A stretch of DNA of 64,000 bases from Clostridia bacterium (GTDB taxonomy: Bacteria; Bacillota; Peptococcia; DRI-13; SM3-B62), in contig JAHDSQ010000012.1 in NCBI GenBank assembly GCA_018432615.1, forward strand, positions 1 to 64,000, given 5' to 3'. Position numbers and translations under genes: made by a program. Shown here piece after piece: positions 1 to 8,266 of this stretch (positions within the stretch are counted from its first letter, which is position 1; each line of letters begins with the position of its first letter). The notes beneath the pieces are model-generated. The model saw nothing but the letters and a program-made list of their open reading frames with translations, searched no databases and was not told the origin of the DNA.

Positions 1-146
1 CTGCTGACACCCCGTATATTCAATTTATCTCTTTATATCTTTTACTTGCTTCTTGTTATTTAATAATTCGGCATAAAGAAGCAAATCTCCTCCTGAAAAT
101 GAGGATTTATAGGGGTTTTTGCAGTGGAATCATATATAAAAAGGAA

Positions 147-174
147 TTGACATTATTGTGTAGAAGTATAAAAT
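147..174 (+). promoter_or_regulatory. Probable sigma-A promoter of korDABC
   Basis: TTGACA at 147-152 and TAAAAT at 169-174 are 16 bases apart, upstream of the kor operon. Immediately downstream, at 181-195, lies a 6-bp inverted repeat (AGAGAC-AAC-GTCTCT), and a third AGAGAC follows at 203-208. The repeat falls at or just after the expected transcription start, where a repressor site or a short 5' hairpin could act. I see nothing else in bases 1-140. Confidence 0.6.
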
Positions 175-243
175 AAAAATAGAGACAACGTCTCTAAACG
201 AAAGAGACTACATAGGGAACTACATAAGCTGGAGGTGAGTTGT

Positions 244-429
244 TTGGCTAAAATAGTTATTAACCGAAAATGGTGTAAAGCATGCGGTATCTGCTACAAC
301 TTGTGTCCCAAGGATGTTTTAGACAAAGATGATACGGGGAAAGTTGTTGTTAAAAATCCGGATGCTTGTATCATGTGTCGGATTTGTGAGGAACACTGCC
401 CTGATTATTGCATCAAGATTGGAGGATAA
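244..429 (+). CDS. korD: 2-oxoacid:ferredoxin oxidoreductase, delta (ferredoxin) subunit
   Basis: This 61-residue protein carries two CxxCxxCxxxCP motifs, the signature of a 2[4Fe-4S] ferredoxin. As the small electron-transfer subunit of a 2-oxoglutarate (or related 2-oxoacid):ferredoxin oxidoreductase it would pass electrons from the thiamine site to external ferredoxin in the cytoplasm. TTG at 244 is the best start because GGAGGT at 231-236 lies at proper spacing; a GTG at 235 overlaps that site. The gene leads a four-gene operon in the order delta, alpha, beta, gamma and stops five bases before the next start. The ferredoxin fold is clear; the exact 2-oxoacid is inferred from the neighbouring subunits. 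Confidence 0.92.
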   Translation: MAKIVINRKWCKACGICYNLCPKDVLDKDDTGKVVVKNPDACIMCRICEEHCPDYCIKIGG

Positions 430-433
430 GGCA

Positions 434-1582
434 TTGGAAAAGCTTAGAAAGGCTCAACTGCTACAAGGCAATCAAGCCTGTGCGATAGCGGCTTTGGAGG
501 CGGGAGTTAGGTTTTTTGGGGGGTATCCCATTACACCATCGACTGAAATTGCGGAGTATATGGCGGCAGAACTGCCAAAACTTGGCGGGAAATTTATTCA
601 AATGGAAGATGAAATCAGCGGTATGGGAGCTGTATTAGGTGCTGCATTGACCGGAACAAAGGCTATGACCGCTACAAGTGGACCGGGATTTTCCTTAAAA
701 CAAGAGAATATTGGGTTTGCGGCAATGACAGAAATTCCTTGCGTAATTGTTAATGTCCAACGTATGGGGCCAAGTACCGGCGGACCGACTGCTCCGGCTC
801 AGGGGGACGTTATGCAGGCAAGATGGGGTACCCATGGGGATCATCCTATCATTGCTGTTTCACCGGCTTCTGTGTTGGAAGCTTATGAATTAACGGTTAA
901 GGCAATTAATTTTTCTGAGAAGCTTCGGACGCCTGTCATAATACTATTGGATGAAACCATCGGACATATGAGGGAGAAGGTAGAGCTTCCGGCCTTGGAA
1001 ACATTGGAGCTGTATGAGCGCAAACGGCCTTCAACATCGGCTGATAAATATTTACCGTATGAAACTGATGAAACAGGGATTCCGGAAATGGCTGACTTTG
1101 GCACCGGGTATCGCTGGCATGTTACAGGCTTAAATCATGATGAGACCGGTTTCCCAACCGGAAAGACAGATGTTATAGAAAAACAGTTAATGAGGCTGTT
1201 GACAAAAGTTGACAAGTATCAAGAAGAAATAACATTATATAAAACATATAAGATCGAAGATGCCGAGTATTTATTTATTACCTTTGGAGGGACTGTGCGT
1301 CCTGCCATGGAAGCTGTTGAAATCTTAAGAAAAGAAGGCATGAAAATCGGGCTTTTCCAACTTCAAACCATCTGGCCCTTTCCGGAAGAAATGGTGCAGG
1401 AATACTGTAAAGATAAAAAAGCAATATTTGTTCCGGAAATGAACATGGGTCAAATCCGGGGAGAAATAAAGAAAGTAGTTGATAATAAAGAAAAGCTGGT
1501 TGGTATAAATAAGATAAACGGAGAAATAATCACACCGCAAGAAATAGTCTCCAAGGTTAAGGAGGTGGCCGGTCAATGCTAA
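434..1582 (+). CDS. korA: 2-oxoglutarate:ferredoxin oxidoreductase, alpha subunit
   Basis: The 382-residue protein matches the alpha chain of the KorAB/VorAB family: the N-terminal pyrimidine-binding part includes GGYPITPSTEIAE and the SGPGFSL loop, and a transketolase C-terminal-like domain follows from about residue 270. It forms the heterotetramer that oxidatively decarboxylates a 2-oxoacid to its acyl-CoA, reducing ferredoxin; the reverse direction allows reductive carboxylation in anaerobes. The start is TTG 434, with GGAGG at 421-425 inside the end of the delta gene. The stop overlaps the beta-subunit start by 7 bases, which suggests translational coupling. The family is certain; preference for 2-oxoglutarate over branched-chain oxoacids is likely but not proven by sequence. 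Confidence 0.93.
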   Translation: MEKLRKAQLLQGNQACAIAALEAGVRFFGGYPITPSTEIAEYMAAELPKLGGKFIQMEDEISGMGAVLGAALTGTKAMTATSGPGFSLKQENIGFAAMTEIPCVIVNVQRMGPSTGGPTAPAQGDVMQARWGTHGDHPIIAVSPASVLEAYELTVKAINFSEKLRTPVIILLDETIGHMREKVELPALETLELYERKRPSTSADKYLPYETDETGIPEMADFGTGYRWHVTGLNHDETGFPTGKTDVIEKQLMRLLTKVDKYQEEITLYKTYKIEDAEYLFITFGGTVRPAMEAVEILRKEGMKIGLFQLQTIWPFPEEMVQEYCKDKKAIFVPEMNMGQIRGEIKKVVDNKEKLVGINKINGEIITPQEIVSKVKEVAGQC

Positions 1583-2397
1583 AGGACATTGAGAAATTGC
1601 TGCGACAGGATAAAATGCCGCATATTTGGTGCCCCGGTTGCGGAAACGGTATTGTCATGAAGGCTATGCTGGAAGCAATTAATAGTACCGGTATTGACAC
1701 GGAAAAGACTGTTGTTGTTTCGGGAATAGGCTGTTCTTCCCGTGCTACCGGATATATGAATTTTGATACTCTTCATACCACTCATGGGAGGGCTCTTGCT
1801 TTTGCCACAGGCGTGAAGCTTGCCAAGCCTGAATTGAATGTGTTCGTTGTAACAGGGGATGGGGACGGTTCGGCTATTGGCGGTAACCATTTAATCCATG
1901 CAGCCCGTCGAAATATAGATATTAATGTAGTGATGTTTAATAATAATATTTACGGTATGACAGGAGGCCAATATTCACCACTAACTCCTCATGGCAAGTT
2001 TGCGACTACTGCACCGTACGGTAATTTTGACAGGACATTTAACATTTGCGATCTGGTGAAAGGAGCCGGCGCAACCTTTATTGGAAGAGGAACTGTATTT
2101 CATACAAAGATACTTACCGAATTGATAAAAGGAGCTATTGAGAATAAAGGATTTTCCTTTGTTGAAGCAGTAAGCATCTGTCCAATTTCTTATGGTCGCA
2201 GGAACAAAATGGGTACGGCTCCGCAAATGATGGAATGGCTTAAGAAAAACAGTATGCCAGTTAAAGCCGCCGAGAAATTGGGGCCTGAAAAGGTTGAAGG
2301 TAAAATTCTTGTCGGCGAATTATACAAAGAGGAAGCCCCGGAGTTTACTCAAAAGTACGATGAACTAATAGCTCGTTTCCAGAAGGGAGCTGAATAA
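1576..2397 (+). CDS. korB: 2-oxoglutarate:ferredoxin oxidoreductase, beta subunit (TPP-binding)
   Basis: The 273-residue beta chain binds thiamine diphosphate. Visible motifs are CPGCGNG near residue 20, the GDGDGSAIGGNH diphosphate/Mg2+ motif near residue 95, and NNNIYGMTGGQ. These match KorB rather than the pyruvate enzyme, whose beta chain is longer with extra cysteines. It pairs with the alpha chain and passes electrons to the delta ferredoxin. The start overlaps korA; the next gene begins one base after the stop. Length is normal for the family. Confidence 0.93.
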   Translation: MLKDIEKLLRQDKMPHIWCPGCGNGIVMKAMLEAINSTGIDTEKTVVVSGIGCSSRATGYMNFDTLHTTHGRALAFATGVKLAKPELNVFVVTGDGDGSAIGGNHLIHAARRNIDINVVMFNNNIYGMTGGQYSPLTPHGKFATTAPYGNFDRTFNICDLVKGAGATFIGRGTVFHTKILTELIKGAIENKGFSFVEAVSICPISYGRRNKMGTAPQMMEWLKKNSMPVKAAEKLGPEKVEGKILVGELYKEEAPEFTQKYDELIARFQKGAE

Positions 2398-2398
2398 A

Positions 2399-2938
2399 TT
2401 GGCTAATAGAAAGGAAATACGTTTAAGCGGAACAGGAGGCCAGGGTATAATTCTTGGGGGAATTCTTTTGGCTGAAGCCGCTATCCTGGACGGTAAAGAG
2501 GTCGTACAGACGCAAAGCTATGGTCCCGAAGCCAGGGGAGGAGCCAGTAAAGCCGAGGTTATCATAGACGAAAAACCTATTCTGCATCCCAAGGTTGTAA
2601 TTCCCAATTATTTATTAATTATGTCCCAAGCCGCAGCCGACAAATACGCAAGCGAGATAGCGGATAAGGGTTTAGTGATTGTGGATAGCACAAACGTCGG
2701 TAAAATACCCGCAAAGAATGCTCAGGTTATTTATCTTCCTCTTTCGGAGCTGGCACGAGAAAAAATCGGTAATACCCTGACTACTAATATTCTTGCAATT
2801 GGCGCTCTGGCAGGGGCGGGAGACCTTGTTTCGTATGTATCGTTAGAAGAAGCGGTAAAACTGCGTCTGGCTAAGGTGGCAGATTTGAATATCAAAGCCT
2901 TGCGTCTTGGTTGGGAAAGTGCAAAAGAGATAATATAA
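2399..2938 (+). CDS. korC: 2-oxoglutarate:ferredoxin oxidoreductase, gamma subunit
   Basis: This 179-residue protein is the gamma subunit, recognised by the N-terminal GTGGQGIILGG motif and the YGPEARGG segment typical of the KorC/PorC domain, which binds CoA and contacts the alpha chain. The start is TTG 2399, immediately after the korB stop, with its ribosome site (AAGGGAG) inside korB. It closes the four-gene kor operon and is followed by a strong intrinsic terminator. Nothing is missing from the complex. Confidence 0.92.
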   Translation: MANRKEIRLSGTGGQGIILGGILLAEAAILDGKEVVQTQSYGPEARGGASKAEVIIDEKPILHPKVVIPNYLLIMSQAAADKYASEIADKGLVIVDSTNVGKIPAKNAQVIYLPLSELAREKIGNTLTTNILAIGALAGAGDLVSYVSLEEAVKLRLAKVADLNIKALRLGWESAKEII

Positions 2939-2972
2939 TTGTATGCGAAAGATTAAGACCACACAACAACTT

Positions 2973-3010
2973 ACAACCCTATCATGAATGATAGGGTTGT
3001 TGCTTTTTTT
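2973..3010 (+). terminator. Intrinsic terminator of the kor operon
   Basis: A 12-bp perfect stem (ACAACCCTATCA) with a TGAA loop is followed by TGC and seven T residues. It separates the kor operon from the ABC transporter genes. Confidence 0.9.
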
Positions 3011-3091
3011 AATATTACGTGTTAAAATTACAAAGAATAATTGAAATAAACTTATTTTATTTTTGTTTTTAAAATGGAGGAGGTTGTTATT

Positions 3092-3883
3092 TTGTTTAAA
3101 AGTAAAAAAATGCTCTCTTGGGGCATTGTTCTTGTTGTTGCCTTAGGTCTGTTACTTACCGGATGTGGAGAGAAGGAAGGGGATGCGCTGCAAAGGGTAA
3201 AGGATGCAGGTGAGATATCTTTTGCAATGAGCGGTGGCTACCCGCCCTTCAATTATTATAATGAGAAGGACGAATTAGTCGGTTTTGATGTGGATGTATG
3301 CAAAGAGGTTGCCAAGAGATTGGGAGTAGAATTCAAACCGGTCACCACTGACTGGAGCGGCATTATCGAAGGATTGAGATCAGGGGCTTATGACGGTATT
3401 CTGGGAAGCATGGCCGTAACGGAAAAAAGATTAAAGGTTGTAGATTTTTCTGTGCCTTATTATTACTCCGGTGCTCAGTTGGTTGTGAAAAAAGGGAGCG
3501 GTTTTACAAGCCCATCAGATCTTGAAGGGAAAGTAATAGGTGTTGTCACGGGAACAACCTTTGAAAATGATGCCGAAGAATTGGGAGCCGGTGAGGTTAA
3601 GCTGTATAAAGACGATAACCAAACCCTTCTTGAATTAGACAATGACATGGTCGATGCAGTTATAACTGACCGTGTGGTAGGTGTCAATGCCGTTAATAAA
3701 GGTACTTTTTCCGTTGAACTACTAGGCAATCCTTTGAGAAGCGAGGACATTGCGGTTGCCATCAGAAAAGGCGACGATTCGTTAAAGGCAGAGATTGATA
3801 AAATCTTGGAAGAAATGCATCAGGACGGAACATTGACAGAGTTCAGTGAGAATTGGCTGAGTACTGATATTACCAAGAAGTAG
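3092..3883 (+). CDS. Amino-acid ABC transporter, substrate-binding lipoprotein
   Basis: The 263-residue product has a lipoprotein signal peptide ending LLLTGC with Cys25 as the lipidation site, followed by a family 3 (SBP_bac_3) periplasmic-binding fold. Segments such as GGYPPFNYYN, GFDVDVCKEVAKRLG and DFSVPYY are typical of glutamine/polar amino-acid binding proteins. It would sit on the outer face of the membrane and deliver substrate to the permease encoded next. The start is TTG 3092, 8 bases after GGAGGAGG; an in-frame ATG at 3074 overlaps that site. A hairpin between this gene and the permease may set higher expression of the binding protein. The ligand cannot be read from the sequence. 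Confidence 0.9.
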   Translation: MFKSKKMLSWGIVLVVALGLLLTGCGEKEGDALQRVKDAGEISFAMSGGYPPFNYYNEKDELVGFDVDVCKEVAKRLGVEFKPVTTDWSGIIEGLRSGAYDGILGSMAVTEKRLKVVDFSVPYYYSGAQLVVKKGSGFTSPSDLEGKVIGVVTGTTFENDAEELGAGEVKLYKDDNQTLLELDNDMVDAVITDRVVGVNAVNKGTFSVELLGNPLRSEDIAVAIRKGDDSLKAEIDKILEEMHQDGTLTEFSENWLSTDITKK

Positions 3884-3904
3884 ACACGGAGCATAAAGAA
3901 CTAA

Positions 3905-3932
3905 AAGGCACAGTAGTTTACTGCTGTGCCTT
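3905..3932 (+). terminator. Attenuator hairpin between binding protein and permease
   Basis: A 12-bp stem (AAGGCACAGTAG against CTGCTGTGCCTT, one G-T pair) with a TTTA loop is followed by a weak T tract (GCTTTGG). Its place inside an otherwise contiguous transporter operon suggests partial termination or 3' end protection of the binding-protein mRNA. That role is inferred. Confidence 0.6.
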
Positions 3933-3960
3933 GCTTTGGCATTGAGGAGAGGTGAAGGAA

Positions 3961-4620
3961 ATGGATTATAATGTATCGGCTCTAATTGAATATTTCCCCT
4001 ATTTTATACCTGCGGCTTGGAAAACAATTGAGGTTACAGCTTTGGGGATTCTGTTGGGTATGGTGTTAGGATTATTAACCGCTTTTTCCAGACTCTCGAA
4101 GAATCCTCTTTTTAATGTACCAGCCCGTCTTTATATTTTTGTGATTAGAGGAACGCCTCTTTTGTTGCAGCTTATGTTTTTGTATTTTGGTTTACGCAGT
4201 ATCTTGAATCTGGAGGCGTTAACTACGGCGGTGATAGCTTTAGGGATTCATAACGGGGCCTATATCGCCGAAATATTTCGCGGTGCCATCCAATCTATAG
4301 CCGTAGGTCAAATGGAAGCGGCACGTTCTTTGGGAATGACTTATCGGAAGGCCATGATAAGGATAATTTTGCCACAGGCTTTCAAACGCGCCATACCTCC
4401 CTTAGGAAACCAATTTATCATTGCCCTAAAGGATTCTTCTTTGGCCAGTGCGATTACGATTAAAGAGCTGTTGCTTAAATCACAACAGCTTGCATCCTCG
4501 AATTACTATATGATGGAGATGCTGACGATAGCAGCTATTTTCTATCTTTTTTATACAAGCATCTTCACCTGGTTGGTTCATAAGATCGAAGAAAAATTGG
4601 CAGTTAGTGGCAGCCGCTAA
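3961..4620 (+). CDS. Amino-acid ABC transporter, permease
   Basis: A 219-residue inner-membrane protein of the HisMQ/GlnP family with several hydrophobic segments. The cytoplasmic coupling loop reads EAARSLGMTYRKAMIRIILPQA, which matches the family EAA motif that docks on the ATPase. The nearby GTPLLLQL segment is also characteristic. It likely forms a homodimeric pore with the ATPase encoded 13 bases downstream. ATG 3961 is preferred to GTG 3952, which overlaps the GAGGAGAGG ribosome site. Confidence 0.9.
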   Translation: MDYNVSALIEYFPYFIPAAWKTIEVTALGILLGMVLGLLTAFSRLSKNPLFNVPARLYIFVIRGTPLLLQLMFLYFGLRSILNLEALTTAVIALGIHNGAYIAEIFRGAIQSIAVGQMEAARSLGMTYRKAMIRIILPQAFKRAIPPLGNQFIIALKDSSLASAITIKELLLKSQQLASSNYYMMEMLTIAAIFYLFYTSIFTWLVHKIEEKLAVSGSR

Positions 4621-4633
4621 AGGAGGATGAGGG

Positions 4634-5359
4634 ATGATCAAGGTTAGAAAATTAGAAAAGTGGTTCGGAAAGCTTCATGTGTTAAAGGGAATTGACCTGG
4701 ATGTTAATCCTTCGGAGGTTGTGGTTATAATAGGTGCCAGTGGCTCAGGGAAAAGTACGCTACTCAGGTGTATAAATTTTTTGGAGAAATTTCAAAAGGG
4801 TACTGTGGAGATTGACGGTAAGGTCATAGATAAAAATAATGAAAAAATGAAGAATGCGATGAGGACACATGTTGGTATGGTGTTTCAGCACTTTAATCTC
4901 TTTCCGCATATGACCGTGTTGCAGAATGTGATCGAAGGACCGTCACAGGTAAAGAAAATCTCCAAAGCTAAAGCTGTGGAGATTGGGAAATATTATTTAG
5001 AAAAGGTTGGTCTGAGTGACAAGGAAGTAGCCTATCCCAGTATGCTCTCGGGTGGTCAGAAACAGCGGGTGGCTATTGCCCGCGCTCTCGGCATGGAGCC
5101 CTCGGTGATGCTGTTTGACGAGCCGACCTCGGCCCTTGACCCGGAACTGGTAGGTGAGGTGTTGTCCGTTATGAAGGATTTAGCCAGTGAGGGTATGACG
5201 ATGGTTGTGGTCACACATGAGATGGGCTTTGCCAGGGAGGTAGCTGATCGGGTTATATATATGGATGATGGGCTAATCGTTGAGGAAGGCACTCCCGAAG
5301 AAATCTTCAATAATCCTAAGGTTGAAAGAACACAGGAGTTTTTAAGCCAGATCTTATAA
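4634..5359 (+). CDS. Amino-acid ABC transporter, ATP-binding protein
   Basis: A 241-residue GlnQ/ArtM-type ATPase. All motifs are intact: Walker [10 protein letters not shown] (about residues 34-42), Q-loop [11 protein letters not shown], signature [15 protein letters not shown], Walker [14 protein letters not shown] and the switch histidine in [10 protein letters not shown]. It powers the importer formed with the two preceding genes. AGGAGG at 4621-4626 precedes ATG 4634. Confidence 0.94.
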   Translation: MIKVRKLEKWFGKLHVLKGIDLDVNPSEVVVIIGASGSGKSTLLRCINFLEKFQKGTVEIDGKVIDKNNEKMKNAMRTHVGMVFQHFNLFPHMTVLQNVIEGPSQVKKISKAKAVEIGKYYLEKVGLSDKEVAYPSMLSGGQKQRVAIARALGMEPSVMLFDEPTSALDPELVGEVLSVMKDLASEGMTMVVVTHEMGFAREVADRVIYMDDGLIVEEGTPEEIFNNPKVERTQEFLSQIL

Positions 5360-5373
5360 AGGTAAAGGCATTG

Positions 5374-5398
5374 GAGTAAAAATCTTTTGCTTTACTCA
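5374..5398. terminator. Weak shared terminator between convergent genes
   Basis: GAGTAAA and TTTACTC flank a T-rich 10-base loop between the ABC ATPase and the convergent ktrA gene, overlapping the ktrA stop codon. The stem is only 7 bp, so termination here is uncertain. Confidence 0.35.
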
Positions 5399-6039
5399 GG
5401 TAGCTTACTTAAGACTTTATTGTGTCCAAGCAGAATCAAAGCATCGCCTTTTTCAACTTTTGAATCGGCACCGGGAGCAACTACAATGGTGTCGTTTTTC
5501 TTTATGGCCAAGACACTCAATCCGTATTTTGCGCGTAAATCCAGTTCGCCAAGTGTTTTGTTGGTATATGCAAAAGGGGCTAAAACCTCCATAATACTGT
5601 AATTGGGATGCAACTCTATATAGTCCATTACATTTGAACTGACCAAACTTTGAGCTAAGCGGATACCCATGTCCTTTTCCGGATATACGACTTTATCAGC
5701 TCCTACTTTTTCTAAAACCTTTCCGTGAAGATTGCTTTGAGCCTTAACGACCACATATTTTATTCCGAGTTCTTTTAGCATTACTGTTATTAAGATGTTT
5801 GCTTCGAGGTCGTTTCCGATAGCTACCACAACCACATCAAAGTTACGTATGCCCAAGGCCTTTAACGCTGATTCATCGCGGGCGTCGGCTTGGACAGAGT
5901 GAGTCACTTCATTTGCAACTTTTTGAACGGCCTGTTCAGAGGTATCGACAGCCAGAACATCGTGTCCTAAGGAGCTTAAAGTCAAGGCCAGGCTGGTTCC
6001 AAAACGACCTAATCCGATTACTGCAAACTGTTTACGCAT
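5392..6039 (-). CDS. ktrA: Potassium uptake regulatory subunit, KtrA/TrkA family
   Basis: A 215-residue cytoplasmic RCK protein. The N-terminal Rossmann domain has GLGRFGTSLA for NAD(H)/ATP binding and acidic AVDTSE at the end of the second strand; the C-terminal RCK_C domain starts near residue 135. Such rings gate the KtrB channel, and in Firmicutes the RCK_C domain often binds c-di-AMP (family knowledge, not visible here). AGGAGG precedes the ATG and only 10 bases separate it from ktrB, so both are in one minus-strand operon. Confidence 0.92.
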   Translation of the reverse strand: MRKQFAVIGLGRFGTSLALTLSSLGHDVLAVDTSEQAVQKVANEVTHSVQADARDESALKALGIRNFDVVVVAIGNDLEANILITVMLKELGIKYVVVKAQSNLHGKVLEKVGADKVVYPEKDMGIRLAQSLVSSNVMDYIELHPNYSIMEVLAPFAYTNKTLGELDLRAKYGLSVLAIKKNDTIVVAPGADSKVEKGDALILLGHNKVLSKLPE

Positions 6040-6049
6040 AATATGCCTC

Positions 6050-7438
6050 CTATCCGATAGTAATTCTTTCCTCCGGCAGTTTTATATGGTTGGTGCCGTT
6101 AGATTTGTTTTTGTTTTGGCTGAGAGCAAAAACTAAGGTAAGGGGACCGACTCTGCCGCAAAACATTGTAAGAATGATAGCCGCTTTTCCGATTCCGGTA
6201 AGATAAGGGGTTATGCCCATTGACAATCCCACCGTTCCGAAAGCAGATACGGTTTCGAACAACAGTGTCATAAAGTCACTGTTTTCTGTAATTGAAAGGA
6301 TAAAGACAATCATAAGGATGAGAGCAAAGGCTGAGAATACAATTATAACTGCTCTGCGGATGACTTCTTGAGATATGGCTCTGTTTTCATAAGAGACCTG
6401 ATTGTTACCGCGGAAAGTACACTTTAGGTATAATACAATTGAAGCAAAGGTGGTTGTTTTGATACCACCCCCTGTTGAGCCCGGCGATGCACCGATAAAC
6501 ATTAGCAGAAGGAGAAGGATATGAGTAGAGTTACAAAGACCCGAGGTGTCAATTGTATTAAAACCGGCGGTGCGGGCGGTAACCGCTTGAAACAGCGAGG
6601 CTAATATCTTGTTTGAAGAATCCAATCCGGCTAAGGTAGCCGGATTAGTGTGTTCAAGGAGAAAAACGAGAATTGTACCGGAGACTATGAGAATCAGGGA
6701 GGTTTGAATGACCATTTTTGAATGTAGGGTCAATCGTTTTCCCTGGTGCGAATACAAATCGGATAAGACCGTAAACCCCAAACCTCCGGTAATTATTAAT
6801 AGCATCATTGTGATGTTGGTAATATAATCTGCGGTATAGGAAGTAAGACTTGAATAGTTCCCGAAGAGATCAAAGCCGGCATTGTTGAAGCCTGAGGCCG
6901 CATGGAATATTCCAAAGTATAATGATTTACCCCATCCTAGTTCAGAAGACCAATTGAAAGCAAAGACGAGGGCGGCAATTCCCTCGATAAGGAGGGATAT
7001 TTTTATAATATATTTTGTAAGCCGTACAACGCCCTGGAGGGAGAGTTGACTCAAAGCTTCCTGCAACAGCAGACGCTCTTTCAGCGTTATCTTCTTACCC
7101 ATAATAATAGCCAAGAGGCTGGCAAAGGTCATAAAGCCGATTCCGCCTATTTGAATTAAAACCAAAATAACTACTTGCCCAAAGACTGTAAAGGTGGTTC
7201 CGGTATCAACAACAGTTAAACCTGTAACACAGACGGCTGAAGCTGCCGTGAAAATAGCATCAAGTAAAGGCAAACCTCCGTCTTTGACAGTGGCCTGGGG
7301 CAAGGATAGCATTATTGCACCGCAGATTATCAGGGCGGCGAAACCAAGGACGAGAACCTGAGGTGGATCAAACTTTACAGAACCGTTTTTGCCAGGTTTG
7401 TTTGTGTCTTCATGTGAAAGGTCAATAACTTCCTTCAT
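6050..7438 (-). CDS. ktrB: Potassium uptake channel subunit, KtrB/TrkH family
   Basis: A 462-residue multi-pass membrane protein of the TrkH/TrkG/KtrB family, with repeated pore loops such as the AVCVTGLTVVDTG, ASGFNNAGFDLFG, TARTAGFNTID and SAFGTVGLSMG segments, whose glycines form the K+ selectivity filter. It imports K+ together with the KtrA ring. The start at 7438 is chosen because GAGGGTGA lies just upstream; a longer reading frame up to 7501 lacks a ribosome site. The gene lies 134 bases downstream of the response regulator gene on the same strand. Confidence 0.92.
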   Translation of the reverse strand: MKEVIDLSHEDTNKPGKNGSVKFDPPQVLVLGFAALIICGAIMLSLPQATVKDGGLPLLDAIFTAASAVCVTGLTVVDTGTTFTVFGQVVILVLIQIGGIGFMTFASLLAIIMGKKITLKERLLLQEALSQLSLQGVVRLTKYIIKISLLIEGIAALVFAFNWSSELGWGKSLYFGIFHAASGFNNAGFDLFGNYSSLTSYTADYITNITMMLLIITGGLGFTVLSDLYSHQGKRLTLHSKMVIQTSLILIVSGTILVFLLEHTNPATLAGLDSSNKILASLFQAVTARTAGFNTIDTSGLCNSTHILLLLLMFIGASPGSTGGGIKTTTFASIVLYLKCTFRGNNQVSYENRAISQEVIRRAVIIVFSAFALILMIVFILSITENSDFMTLLFETVSAFGTVGLSMGITPYLTGIGKAAIILTMFCGRVGPLTLVFALSQNKNKSNGTNHIKLPEERITIG

Positions 7439-7572
7439 TTTTTCACCCTCAGTAAATGCTATACTATACTTTGTCAAAATGGTGTTAATATTAATGCTCA
7501 ATGTGTAAATATTTTATAAAGAAGAATGTAAACAGAAGGATGCAAGCAGTGTAAGGTCATTTAATTTTCTCC

Positions 7573-8265
7573 CTACGTTTTGGAAGTAAACCTGTAGCCG
7601 ACTCCCGGCTCTGTGATAATGAATTCCGGTCGAGTGGGGTCTTTTTCTATTTTTCGCCGTATTTGCCTGATATAAACCCTTAAGTAATGGTCCTTTTGTT
7701 GGTAATCGATGCCCCAGATAGCCTTAAGTAACTGGCGATGCGTCAAAACCTTACCGGCATGGGTGATAAGGTGTTTTAAGAGGTCGTACTCGGTAGGTGT
7801 TAGGCGTATTTCGCTTTTATCCACGGTAACCTGTCTGTGGGCCATATCAATTGTTAAGCTTCCACAGCTAATCACGGGTTCTGTGTCAGATTTCACCGCA
7901 TGTCTGATGGCAACACGGATGCGTGCCAATAGTTCGCCCATACCAAAGGGTTTTGTTATATAGTCATCAGCTCCTAAATCCAGTGCCGCGACTTTATCGT
8001 TTTCCGATTCTCTCACCGATAATACTATGATCGGAACTGTGGTCCATTCTCGCAGTTCTCTTAATACATCTAACCCATTCATATCGGGCAGACCCAAATC
8101 TAAGATGATTAGGTCGGGATGGAACAATGCTGCTTGGTTCAGGCCATCCTGACCGGTAGGTGCTTCGTTGATGTGGTACTTATGAGCCGTAAGAGCAACC
8201 TTTAGCATCTTTCTGATTTGACTCTCGTCATCTATTATCAATACTCTGGCACCTTTATCCTGCAT
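7573..8265 (-). CDS. KdpE-like response regulator
   Basis: A 230-residue OmpR-family regulator with a receiver domain (acidic pair DD at 12-13, phospho-acceptor Asp56 in LILDLGLPDMNG, Lys in ITKPFGMGEL) and a winged-helix DNA-binding domain ending in GVGYRF. It most resembles KdpE. ATG 8265 has GAAGGTGA upstream and lies one base after the sensor-kinase stop, so the pair is co-translated. KdpE normally controls kdpFABC, which is absent here; ktrBA immediately downstream are the likely targets (inference). Confidence 0.9.
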   Translation of the reverse strand: MQDKGARVLIIDDESQIRKMLKVALTAHKYHINEAPTGQDGLNQAALFHPDLIILDLGLPDMNGLDVLRELREWTTVPIIVLSVRESENDKVAALDLGADDYITKPFGMGELLARIRVAIRHAVKSDTEPVISCGSLTIDMAHRQVTVDKSEIRLTPTEYDLLKHLITHAGKVLTHRQLLKAIWGIDYQQKDHYLRVYIRQIRRKIEKDPTRPEFIITEPGVGYRFTSKT

Positions 8266-8266
8266 T

